Origin: Eukaryota sp. TZLM1-RC
Taxonomy: Eukaryota; Metamonada: BaSk clade
Reading direction: 5' to 3'
NCBI GenBank assembly: GCA_040285825.1
Contig: JAUPSS010000005.1
Location: 1,116,001 to 1,180,000 of the forward strand
DNA length: 64,000 nt
The notes under the pieces are model-generated. The model saw nothing but the letters and a program-made list of their open reading frames with translations. It searched no databases and was not told the origin of the DNA. Within the stretch, counting starts at the first letter, position 1. Each line of letters starts with the position of its first letter. Positions 52,963-62,357 of the stretch are shown piece by piece. Both the position numbers and the translations under genes were made by a program.

Positions 52963-53320
52963 ATTGAACCAAGATTTCCTCTACAAAATCTTGATCTGCT
53001 TGCTGTCTAGCTAAAGCTTCTCTAATTCGGTTGAAAAATCCGAGGTGATCTATTAATAATGGCAAATTGAATTCGAGAACGCCATAAAAAGATATCAAAT
53101 CTTTTCATTGTTTTTTCTTGAACCATTTTCTGGAACTCATTAAAAAAGTTCCTGCTTCAACTGATACTCTTCCGTTTATAGAAAATGAAAAAGCAATAAA
53201 AACAAAGTCAACAACAGCTTCAGAGTTCTCAATCAAATCACAATATACATCATCTCTGTCATCAGAATCAGTCTGCTTCTTACCTTTTTCAAAATAGATC
53301 AGCTTATATGAATATGACAC
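52963..53320 (-). pseudogene. Small protein with one in-frame TGA
   Basis: The minus-strand frame from 53320 reads YFEKGKKQTDSDDRDDVYCD, ENSEAVVDFVFIAFSFSING and SRKWFKKKQ, meets TGA at 53105-53107, and continues in the same frame as KDLISFYGVLEFNLPLLIDH and IREALARQQADQDFVEEIL to a second TGA at 52963. Codon pattern and helix-like content are similar on both sides, so this looks like one coding sequence of about 118 codons broken once. No ATG suits the 5' end well and no family is recognised. Confidence 0.45.
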
Positions 53321-53369
53321 GAAAACTATAACAAATAACTAAATAACGAAATAACTACAAATACCAAGA

Positions 53370-53835
53370 ATTAGCTTCGCGTCCTAATTCTATTGCTACG
53401 CCTAGGACGTTTAGAGACTGTATACTCATTGGAGGTACCTTGTCGTTGACTAGTGATCTGAGAGGAATTTCTGTATAACGTGTTTTTCAGCGTCGCCTTT
53501 TGCAACAGCTTTGAGGAAATCATTATCCTGTGGATTTTCTGCGTTATAGATTTTGCAATCTTTCTTGGCAGCTCTCAATTCAGTGCCAGTGGTAAGATTC
53601 TTTAATAATAAAGTGGATTTGGAAGGGATGTCAATAACATAGGATGGTCCATTGCAAGATCCATGCAGTCTATTATATTGCTTGATTTTACGTAAGACGT
53701 GGTCGCCAATATTAAATACAATGAAGCACTAATCAGTATTTTGGCCGTTGCTTTTCTCGAAGTCGTTGCACTTCTTTCTCTTTTTGCTTTTTCATTCACC
53801 TTTTCCGTTATTATTCAATGTATGATTGATTGCAT
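53370..53835 (-). pseudogene. Ty3/gypsy integrase C-terminus and chromodomain (third copy)
   Basis: It is close to 14340-14830 on the opposite strand: FNIGDHVLRKIKQYNRLHGS against FNIGDYVLRKTKQHNKLHES, LLLKNLTTGTELRAAKKDCK against LLLKNLTTGTQLKAAKKDCK, and GDAEKHVIQKFLSDH against GDAEKHVIEKILSEH, ending in shared RPRRS-coding DNA. A stop follows SDH and frames shift. No LTR is visible. It is a truncated relative of the element at 12.2-15.0 kb. Confidence 0.85.
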
Positions 53836-54151
53836 ATGGTGATTCTTCAATGACAGTGTTCTGTTCTATCCCTAAGACATCAAACTCAGAAACACAAAAA
53901 AGGTATAAAACTGTAATATTTCTTTAAATATTAAATATTTATTGAACATGTACACTTAATAAAACTCAATTTCAATAATTCAATACATTAGAACATTTTC
54001 CAAAAATGTAAATTGATTTGAGCCATCTGAGGCCAACTTGGGGAATGGTATAATCATTCAGCACCGAAACTATTCAAATGGCAACATCATTACATAATAA
54101 CTATTTACGCTAACTATTTATTGCAAAAACACATTCACAAAACAAAAATTT
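53836..54151. other. Intergenic, no feature seen
   Basis: AT-rich 3' flank of the multi-exon RCC1 gene. Confidence 0.4.
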
Positions 54152-57100
54152 CTAATTGAGATGGTAAACTCCAACTCTTTGAGGTGTACTAACATTATCC
54201 GTATGTCCAAGACCCTAAAATGAATAATAATAGGAAACAACACACAAGTTGACCGTTTTTGTTCCATCCCACGGCATAGAGCTCTCCGTTTACCACGTAC
54301 ATTGTGTGACCTTCTCCAAGAGCAAACTTTTTTGCACGAACGTCAAAGTCAAGCTCAACAGGTTCAAGAAAAACCTCATCAGTTTGCTCTGACAACTGGT
54401 GATATTGGTTATCACCCCATCCCCATGCTTGGCCATTTGTTTCTCTTACAATAACGTGGGAAGTTCCAGAGTAAAGTTCTGCAATGAATGGGATATCTTG
54501 AACAAGAAGTGGTTCTTTGGACTCTGCAACATTCAGTCCAACACCTAATTGTCCTTCAGCATTATACCCAAAGGTGTAAACTTGTCCATTATCAGCCAAG
54601 ATGGCAGTATGCCAGTTTCCAGCAGCAACAGAGGCAATTGCATAATCAAAAGGGATAACATTAACAGGTACTCCCTGACTATAGTCTTGAGCAGTCTGAC
54701 CAAAGAAAGAACAACCTAAAGTAAGCAAAAAACAAGGAGCACACCCCAGGTGTATAGGCGACCATTATTGTCAAGGGCAGTTGAATGGTAAATACCAGCA
54801 GATACTTGGCCAATGTCCGAAAGCACTTCAAGCAGCACTGGTTCATTGATTTTGGCAATATTGGTCAGTCCAAGTTGCTGGTAGTGATTGCTACCACTTA
54901 CATAGACTTCATTGTCTGTCGTTAAGAAGAGTGTGTGAAGAGCTCCTGCAGAGACAGACTTGAGTGGAGGCAGCGTATTACTGTGGGTTGGCGTGTTTCT
55001 TTGAAGAAACGTCAGGTCTCCCTATTATCAGTTGAGAATGAAGAACATACAATATGACCCTCATGGTTCTGTCCCCAAGACTCTCTCCTTAGATTGACCA
55101 ACAACGCAACAGTATGGCGATGACCTGCGGTAATTCCTTGGACTCTGGTTAACGCTTGCAGAGGCAGAGGCGACTGACTCTCTCCAAGTATGGTCTTTCC
55201 TTCAAACTCACTACCAGCAGCGTAGATCTCTCCGTCTGTGAATAGAAACATAGTATGATCACTAGCAGCAGAAAATGTTGAGAGGATCCTTCCAGTGAGA
55301 TCTAGTTTCACCTGTTGAGGAAAGACAATTGGTGTAGAAGTTGAACCAATACCCAAATTACCAGCATGATTAGCCCCGGTTCCACTGACACTGTTGTTGT
55401 TGAATATAAAGAACGAATTATGAGGCCCACTGGTAATGGCAGCCACTGGAGCAATGTCCAATATTGTGGGTCTATTTGAGAAATTGGCAAAGCCCAAACC
55501 TAGTTGTCCATGGCCATTAGCTCCCCAAGCGATGACGCTACCATTTGTGTGAAGAGCAATGTTATGCCAAAAACCAGCAGCTAATGATGCATAAGCAGAC
55601 CCTATCGGAACTAAAGACGGGGTGGGGCTGTTTTCCGAAGAACGTCCCAATTGAAAGTACACATTGCTTCCCCATGCGTAAATGGAGCCAAAGACGTCCA
55701 TCACTATCGAATGAGATCTACCAGTGGCTAATAAGTTTGGAGCGAATGTAACACCTTGAACATTGATCATCGTGTTTCTATCATTGTCAGTGCCGTCCCC
55801 AAGCTGTCCTAAAGTTAAAGAGCAGTAGAAAGTCGATACCGAAATGGTTATGCCCATATGAACGAAGCTGTCCGTTCCGTACCACTAGAGTGTGGAAATA
55901 CTTTGATGAAAAGGAAGAAACGCCATTGGATTGAAGTACCTGAACGGGTTCTGTTCTTGCATTGAAGGTACCATCTCCCTAGGGTAAGGGTTCGGGTTTG
56001 GGTTGCATACGAGTTGACCAAACTGATTATGTCCCCAAGTGTATAAAACATTACCACCATTTACTCTGGCGAGAACAGTGTTGTGCTCATAACCCGCTTC
56101 TATTTCCAGTATCATAGAGGGGAGTCCATCAACATAAACTGGGTCATATGAAGCAGTTCCCGCATCGTCACCATGGTATAGGAGTCCTGCTGTGTAAACA
56201 TCACCAGTTGAAGTCAGTAGAAGCGTATGGTAACTCCCAGCACTTACACCAATAAATTGATCATTCTGATTCAATCCCTCAATTTCAACTAATTGAGGCC
56301 AGGGTTGGAAGAAAGCATCACCTGTGCCGAGTTGTCCTATGGTAAGAGATCTCATGCGATGACCATACCGTAGTGGTTCCTTTCATTAGAAATAAAATAT
56401 AAACAAACCTTCCAAAAAGATGAACAGAATTATCTCCAAGAATTGCTGCCGTTGTTTGCCGTTTTGTATCAACATCTCTTACATTATCAAAACCTATGAG
56501 CATGGCACAAACGTCGTGAATTGTAGTGGCCATCCTTCTTCCACTGTAACTCAGTTCGATATAGTAATGGTCAGGGTCTTCGTAAAACTCAATAGTGATA
56601 TCAATGTCGGGATTGTTGACAGTTTGAGCAACCATTTGTCTAAAGGTTTGATCAAGGTCATCAAGATCGTCCACCTCAATGGGACAGAAAGAAGCAGCTT
56701 CTAGCCTACGGATAGCTGCGAGAAGTTGAGACGGACGGAAGGAGACATTGTCAACGGTTGTGGAACGAGAAAACATAGAGAGAGACATGTCAACGTTGTA
56801 TTGGTTGTTGAGGTTGTTTAAAGAGCTCACATCATAGGAAATTCCTGGAAATGACTGCAAGAGCTGACCAACCCGATCAAACACGGCTTCTAAACAATCG
56901 TTGGGATCAGAGTCATCAACCACTGGAAGTTCTGCGAAAGAAGATGTGGAAATCAATTCAGCAGCATTATTGATAGTGTTGAGGTTACCAAGAACGTTGA
57001 TTATTAGAGTTGAAGCGATGCTGAGGACAAGAAGAACAACCAACGTGTAGATCCACGAAGGCAATCCATCTGTTGGTTTCACTGGTTCAAGATCTTCACT

Positions 57101-57169
57101 CTCTGGAACTTCAGGTTGAGAGAAGTCTCCAACTCTAAAGCCTGAATCTCTTCTTCGTAGAGACATCAT
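54152..57169 (-). CDS. Type II membrane RCC1-repeat protein, eight exons
   Basis: Exons (minus strand): 57169-56409, 56379-56369, 56336-56011, 55978-55840, 55808-55051, 55021-54745, 54715-54246, 54214-54152. They total 2,805 nt, exactly 935 codons, giving 934 residues. An Arg-rich, then acidic cytosolic N-terminus leads to a membrane helix (WIYTLVVLLVLSIASTLIIN, about residues 39-60) with no signal peptide, hence type II topology. A spacer of about 190 residues follows, then more than ten RCC1 blades from about residue 250 (FGRNHYGQLGTGD, YTWGHNQFGQLGDGT, YAWGSNVYFQLG, IAWGANGHGQLGLG, YTFGYNAEGQLGVG, WGWGDNQYHQL, VGWNKNGQLGLGH). Five of seven introns interrupt the same place in a blade, right at the G-Q-L motif, suggesting repeat-wise growth of the gene. 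Part of exons 4-5 is duplicated at 906-1241. Confidence 0.93.
54215..54245 (-). other. 31-nt intron G of the RCC1 gene
   Basis: GTGTGTTG...ATTCATTTTAG on the minus strand; removal joins NKNGQL to GLGHTDN and gives a short final exon ending TAG at 54152-54154. Confidence 0.9.
54716..54744 (-). other. 29-nt intron F of the RCC1 gene
   Basis: GTGTGCTC...GCTTACTTTAG on the minus strand; removal joins YTWG to CSFFGQ. Confidence 0.9.
55022..55050 (-). other. 29-nt intron E of the RCC1 gene
   Basis: GTATGTTC...CAACTGATAATAG on the minus strand; removal joins HEGHI to GDLTFLQ in frame. Confidence 0.9.
55809..55839 (-). other. 31-nt intron D of the RCC1 gene
   Basis: GTATCGAC...CTTTAACTTTAG on the minus strand, preserved in the duplicate at 906-1241. 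Confidence 0.92.
55979..56010 (-). other. 32-nt intron C, made largely of telomere-like units
   Basis: After GTATGC the minus strand reads AACCCAAACCCGAACCCTTA and ends CCCTAG: imperfect CCCTAA-type units fill almost the whole intron and supply the acceptor. Confidence 0.9.
56337..56368 (-). other. 32-nt intron B of the RCC1 gene
   Basis: GTATGGTC...CTTACCATAG on the minus strand, following the micro-exon. Confidence 0.88.
56369..56379 (-). other. 11-nt micro-exon
   Basis: The bases GAACCACTACG on the minus strand lie between introns of 29 and 32 nt and encode most of N-H-Y in the RCC1 motif FGR-NHY-GQLGTG. Skipping the exon breaks the frame; including it restores a canonical blade. Confidence 0.88.
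56380..56408 (-). other. 29-nt intron A of the RCC1 gene
   Basis: GTTTGTTTATA...TTCTAATGAAAG on the minus strand; CTAAT branch-like motif close to the acceptor. Confidence 0.88.
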
Positions 57170-58250
57170 CTGAAACAATGATTTTGGAGTCTCATCTGTA
57201 AAACTGTAAAGAGTTCAGGACATCAGTGGGTTTACAGTTAGACTCAATTGATTGATTTCAACTATATTCTGTTTAAGGGAACATTACTCAAGTGTGGAAT
57301 CTTTTTTGAATAACGGTTATCATTATTCAGGATTATTCCACTCAAGTAAAGAAATCACACAACAAATTTGATATTTTTTAACGGCACTCACGATTAGGAT
57401 TATCCACCATAAAAAAGAAAAAATAACTCGATTCTAGATTAACAAGGTTTTCTCGGTTCTTTCATCGAATTAGAAAAAGCAGAAGTATATCTGATCAGGA
57501 TTTTGTGGTGGAAATTTTTTTTCACTAAATTTCTTCAGTCCTGATTATATTGTAGTTAAAACAATCTAATTACTGATATGGCGAATGGGAACCACGACTA
57601 AATCTTACTAGTTAGTAATAAAGTTAGTAAAGTAACATTTTTCAAGATATACAGGGGTTCTTCACCATTAGACCATCATCAAAATAGATTCATGGATGGA
57701 TCAAACAACACAAAACGTTCACTATTGTTAATCAACTAGCACTATCCAAATCAAATTCAATCAACTTTCAACACCAATTCAATTTTTCCATTTTATTTAA
57801 AACCTAAACAAATGAAAATTAAAAAGGAAGTAAATAAATCAGAGTCTTGAATTTGGATGTTTTTGTTGAATCATTTCCTTTTGAAGTTTCAGTAAGATAA
57901 ATAGTTGCTGCATTTTATTGATGAGATTATTGCTCATTCCAAGGTCTAAAACCTGTAAAAGAATTTGTGTTTCAAAAAAGTAAAAATTATATTTCTCAAT
58001 TGCTTTTACCACATCTTTTCTGCTAGAAAATATCGTGCATGGTTGTCTGACGGTGTAGAATGTTAGATAACCCATGCGTGGTGGGTTAAAACTGTTGCAA
58101 GCTCAGTATTTCATGATTGTTAATAGGAAAAATGAATTTTGTTGATAATATAGCGTATTTTATATATTTTAAATTAAAACTTTCATGTTGTGTAATTAAC
58201 ACCTTATCAAAAATCCAATATTTAACCAATGATTTCTGTAAGTTTTTTAA
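57170..58250. other. Intergenic, no well-supported gene
   Basis: A minus-strand frame at 57839-58075 has a donor/acceptor-like pair (GTAAAAGC...TTTTACAG) inside it and a helical end (MQQLFILLKLQKEMI). It might be the last exon of a small gene, but nothing upstream supports it. Confidence 0.35.
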
Positions 58251-58430
58251 GCTAATGGTAAATAATGCCATTCATTCTAAAAAGTTTGTTCATGGTGTTT
58301 TAAAGCCAGATCAATTTGCTTGTAAATGGTCGTGTTTGGTGGCTTTACTGTCATTCACCCACACATATGGATCTCCAAAAGTAATATGGTTATGCCGAAT
58401 GTTCTGCCGCAACTGAAATTCCCAACAATG
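58250..58430 (+). pseudogene. Protein kinase catalytic-loop fragment
   Basis: The frame reads NNAIHSKKFVHGVLKPDQFAC, matching the usual kinase block HSKxFVHGDLKPDNF with Asp changed to Val. Nothing else of a kinase is clear on either side, so it is an isolated relic. Confidence 0.45.
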
Positions 58431-59214
58431 CCTATAACAAAGTAAAGAACACCAAAAACTCAGTTCAGAGTTCCTCATTGATTAATCGTCTGAGATTAAT
58501 TGTCATTGATATGAAAAAGTTACGAGCCCGTGTTTTCGTTTCGCTTATAACTCTCGTAAGTGTTAATCAAGTGTGGTTTTAGCAACACTTGTTCTATCCT
58601 ATTTCAATAATTTGAAATTAAATATTCAATAAATATAAAATAAATTCAAATTAAATCTGGTCCATTACCTGCTTTGAAAAAGACCATCATCCTCAAAAAA
58701 CGTAAATCAGTTAATAAGAAATATTGGATTTTCATTACACATAGATTTCAAAAATCGAATACCCTCAATTATTCACATATTGTACCTTTTCAAGAATATG
58801 TTTCCTCCTTCTCTGTTTTTTCTACCCTTTCATTATAGAAGTAACGTGTTGAGCTTCTCATTGGTCTTGACACAACTGCATACCACTACAACTGCTTTGA
58901 AAATCTTGTCAGTTGGATATTCAACACATCACAGAAGCAATTCAAATGGAGAATCATACTCTTAATAAATAATAAGGACAAATGTATTGCTTCTATTGTA
59001 TTGTTGTGCTATTCTGGATGTAATATATTGGATTTAGTTTACTCGTAATAAGGTCAACAATCCAAATACAATCGTAAATTATTTTGTAGAATCTCTATTT
59101 ACTGCAAAAGTGATCTTGAAATTTGAAAATTGTAATTGAGCAGAAAACCAAAATTTTCACCAACATTTTTCCTCACAACTGTCCTTACCCAAATCGGCAC
59201 CAGTAAGCCAAGTC
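58431..59214. other. Intergenic, no feature seen
   Basis: AT-rich upstream region of the pseudokinase gene. Confidence 0.4.
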
Positions 59215-61623
59215 ATGTCCACACAAGCTTGTTCCATGGCAAGAAAACGTGAAACTGACAATGTCCAACTCCACTCTGTTGGTCAATCTATTTCTAATCA
59301 ACGTCCTCAGATTATCCCACTGGAAAGTTGTTGCCATAGTAGTTACCAAAACCTGGAATTGTTCATTGAAGACTTTATTCAACGCAAAAAGACCAAGGAT
59401 GTGACAAACATCACTTATTCATCTAATGTGGCATTTACATCCACACAAAATGATTTCACTGCACACAACGTTCTTCCACACTTTACGTCCAGTTATAAAC
59501 GTGTCAAATCCAAGATTCCTCCTCCTGTGATCAACTCGAGTACTGTCTCACCTTCTCAATCCATTGCAGTCTCCGTCATACCATCCGGTGTGTCATTGAT
59601 GATGTGGGAGAAACACGAACAAGAAAAACCTGTACTGAATAACTGTGTCCCTATAACTCTAGCATCAGCTGAACAATCTGAGGAGGGATTGGAAATAAAA
59701 ATTGTTTTGGACGAAAATCATTTGTTTATAACATTTGCTCCTCACAATGTAGTGTATCGTTTGAACATTTTTGAAGTTTTCCAGAATGGTGGAATTACCA
59801 TTCAGGAAGATTCAACAGCACCATTCATCAGTTCTCTCCGTCTGTTACATGGATCTGTCGTGGAAATGGCCATCTGTAAGGATAAACTGGCTTTAGTGAT
59901 AAGGTCAGGTAATCATACTCGTGACTTGCAATTAATCAACAAAAACCTAGAGAAGATCAATTTGTACAAGGAGTTCCATGGAGTTGAAGTCTCTTTTATC
60001 AACGAATTCCTTATCGGTTGTTTATCAAGTTCAAATCACTCGGAGTTATTGGTTTATAACACCTCTAATTGGAAGCTTGAGAAGTTTATGCTTCCCCAGA
60101 GTTATAATTCCCTGCAGTCCAGTCGAGATGGGTTTTTTGTCGTTTCTAATAGTTGTACATTCATCATTGGTAAGATTGACGGCAGGACACAACCAACCTG
60201 TTCTCTGATTGAATGTCAAAGCGAAATCACCATGTCCAATCCTGTGTGTTTTAATGGTAAAAACTCTGGCTTGATATCTGTGCTACTCTGTTCAGAACAT
60301 GAAGTTCCTATCACGGCAAGAAAACCAGGTAAGGAAGTTTCCAAACATGCATTAACCAATCTCTCTTTACCTGTGTCTCTGTTTGATTCTCCGGCTTTGG
60401 ATTCTACATCGCCTCTCTCAATTGAAGAACAAGTTCATATATCAGACACTGAATCGGAAGAACTCCTGACAGAAGCTAGAGACGTCACCATAGAAGAACA
60501 TGCTCCCACAACCGAAGGTCCAAACACTAGTCACGCAAATGCGAATTTGAATGAAGCAACAAAGGATGAAAAATTCTATTCACCACAACGACCCGCTCCA
60601 ACCACTGTTGCTTCTGATCAAGCTCTTCCACAAGCCCCTCCAAATACAGTCGTGTCTGATATTGAGAGTATTGTTGGCAATGCATTTAATCGTCTTGTTT
60701 CCTTGATTGATCCAAATGGAATAAAGCAGCAGCTTACATCTATTACGAATTCCTTGGATTCAATGAATAGTAATTCAAGTGGCAGCCTGCTAAGGTGTCC
60801 AATTTTAGACACTGATTCTGACCAATTCAGTACAGATGACACGTCATCACAAGTCACCATAATACCGTCTGATGAACTAGAGGTAAACTTTGCTAATGGA
60901 GCAGTTGTTGCAGATGATGAAACTGAAATTTTCAAAGCATTATGGAATGGTGAACCTGTGGGTGTCAAATTTTTAACAACAGATGGAGATGATGTTTTGA
61001 TGAGGGAATATTATTTATTAAGAAAATTGAGTAGTCCTTATGTGGTCCAAGCGTTTGGCTGTTGTCAAATAGATGGTAGATTCGGGATTGTCATTGAGGA
61101 ACCTACTACATTAAATGTTCCACAAAGTCTCAGTGTAAGTTGTGTTAGGTATGCTACACACGCTACAAAAGCAGTGAAGTTTCTCCATTTGCGCTCAACT
61201 GTTCATTGTGATATCAAACCCACAAGTTTTGGTCTTTTTGGAGATAAGGTAAAGTTAATTGATGTTAGGAATGTCAAAGTTGTTAAGGACACATATGTTA
61301 CTGTCGAGCCACTGTCCTATCCTTTGTCATACAGTGCCCCTGAATTGATCGCAGGAGAAGCCTGTAAAGCATCAGATGTTTATGGTTTAGGAATTTTTAT
61401 CTATGAAATCACTTGTAATAAGAAAGCATATGAAAATACCGCACTCAATAGATTATTTGGCAAGAAAATGCAAGGACGACCCCCTGTACTTGATGCTTCT
61501 GTACCTTCCGAATTGCAAGGGCTTCTTCAACAATGCTGTATTTTAGATGTAACAAAGAGACCAACATTGGATGAAATTCTAGTAGTCTTAGAGGGACTTT
61601 ACAGGATATGTCCTGCTTCTTGA
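59215..61623 (+). CDS. Large protein with C-terminal pseudokinase
   Basis: 802 residues from ATG 59215, no introns. Residues about 140-380 are beta-rich with Trp/Asp-rich strands (LDENHLFITFAPHNVVYRLN, LRLLHGSVVEMAIC, KLALVIRSGNHTRDL) and might be a divergent propeller. Residues about 380-560 are acidic, Ser/Pro-rich linker. The kinase-like domain occupies about 560-795: VGVKF keeps the ATP-site Lys, but the catalytic loop is HCDIKPTSFGLF (Asn missing) and DFG is replaced by DVR. The APE motif is present (YSAPELI), as is a YGLGIFIYEIT helix. Loss of the metal-binding Asn and of the DFG motif makes catalysis unlikely, so a scaffold or regulator is inferred. Confidence 0.85.
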   Translation: MSTQACSMARKRETDNVQLHSVGQSISNQRPQIIPLESCCHSSYQNLELFIEDFIQRKKTKDVTNITYSSNVAFTSTQNDFTAHNVLPHFTSSYKRVKSKIPPPVINSSTVSPSQSIAVSVIPSGVSLMMWEKHEQEKPVLNNCVPITLASAEQSEEGLEIKIVLDENHLFITFAPHNVVYRLNIFEVFQNGGITIQEDSTAPFISSLRLLHGSVVEMAICKDKLALVIRSGNHTRDLQLINKNLEKINLYKEFHGVEVSFINEFLIGCLSSSNHSELLVYNTSNWKLEKFMLPQSYNSLQSSRDGFFVVSNSCTFIIGKIDGRTQPTCSLIECQSEITMSNPVCFNGKNSGLISVLLCSEHEVPITARKPGKEVSKHALTNLSLPVSLFDSPALDSTSPLSIEEQVHISDTESEELLTEARDVTIEEHAPTTEGPNTSHANANLNEATKDEKFYSPQRPAPTTVASDQALPQAPPNTVVSDIESIVGNAFNRLVSLIDPNGIKQQLTSITNSLDSMNSNSSGSLLRCPILDTDSDQFSTDDTSSQVTIIPSDELEVNFANGAVVADDETEIFKALWNGEPVGVKFLTTDGDDVLMREYYLLRKLSSPYVVQAFGCCQIDGRFGIVIEEPTTLNVPQSLSVSCVRYATHATKAVKFLHLRSTVHCDIKPTSFGLFGDKVKLIDVRNVKVVKDTYVTVEPLSYPLSYSAPELIAGEACKASDVYGLGIFIYEITCNKKAYENTALNRLFGKKMQGRPPVLDASVPSELQGLLQQCCILDVTKRPTLDEILVVLEGLYRICPAS

Positions 61624-62129
61624 TGTAGCAGACAATCATTGTTTAACACATGTTTAACCGCATTTAAGAGAGAAATGGAATAGACTTGTGTAAATAAACT
61701 CAATTGATGTGATAGTTTATAAATCTTATTGTTGTTTAGTCTTCTGTTACTTGCAACCTTAAAATCAATAAATTTCGATAGATCATGAGATAAGCACTGT
61801 GCCCAGAGCATAATCAGAGTAACAAAAAATCAAGACTAAACTCGATACTTTCAATGGTTAACTCTGTTCATTTTTCTTTTCAATAATTCTGAATGTTACA
61901 GACTTGATTGAAGATTAATTGTTTCATTATTGCAGTGTCTTTGTCTCAACTGATGGTCTTAAAGATTTGACAGATTAATTGATAGATGGTAAACCATTCA
62001 GAATTCAAACATTTTCTGTTTTTTATGGAAAACCAATTTTACATATCTACAGAAATATCTTCTTATATTTATCGTCATCACCCAAAAATAATGCTCGGAA
62101 ATGAATAAAGTGTTACAATTAAAGGAATG
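61624..62129. other. Intergenic, no feature seen
   Basis: 3' flank of the pseudokinase gene; no frames with motifs. Confidence 0.4.
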
Positions 62130-62215
62130 ATTTGGAGCAATTTTTGGCCCACATTTGCAAATCAAATTATGAGGCATGTTATCAGGCCAAACGAAACATC
62201 GAAATTCCACTGAAG
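62130..62215 (-). pseudogene. Non-LTR retrotransposon fragment (copy 3)
   Basis: The minus strand encodes EFRCFVWPDNMPHNLICKCG and APNHSFNC, aligned with RMRCFLWPCSLPDDLICRCK and AFSHIFSH of copy 1 at about 28830-28925. Here the Cys/His pattern (CxC...H...C) is better kept. Only about 90 bases are recognisable. Confidence 0.65.
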
Positions 62216-62357
62216 AAGAAATTATGGTATCTTTTGACAGAAGATTATAAATTTGAGTAATTTAGCAGACAAACACAAAGAGGAACTGTTTTGGCTAAAC
62301 CAAATAAGAGAACTTTAGAATTGAAATTTACCCAATCATCAAACAATCTAAACTTCT

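Noticed and set aside
55885-56060. Reading frames containing NPNPNPYP as part of the RCC1 protein
   Set aside because: The tract belongs to intron C; removing it restores the GQLGDGT blade motif and the 935-codon total.
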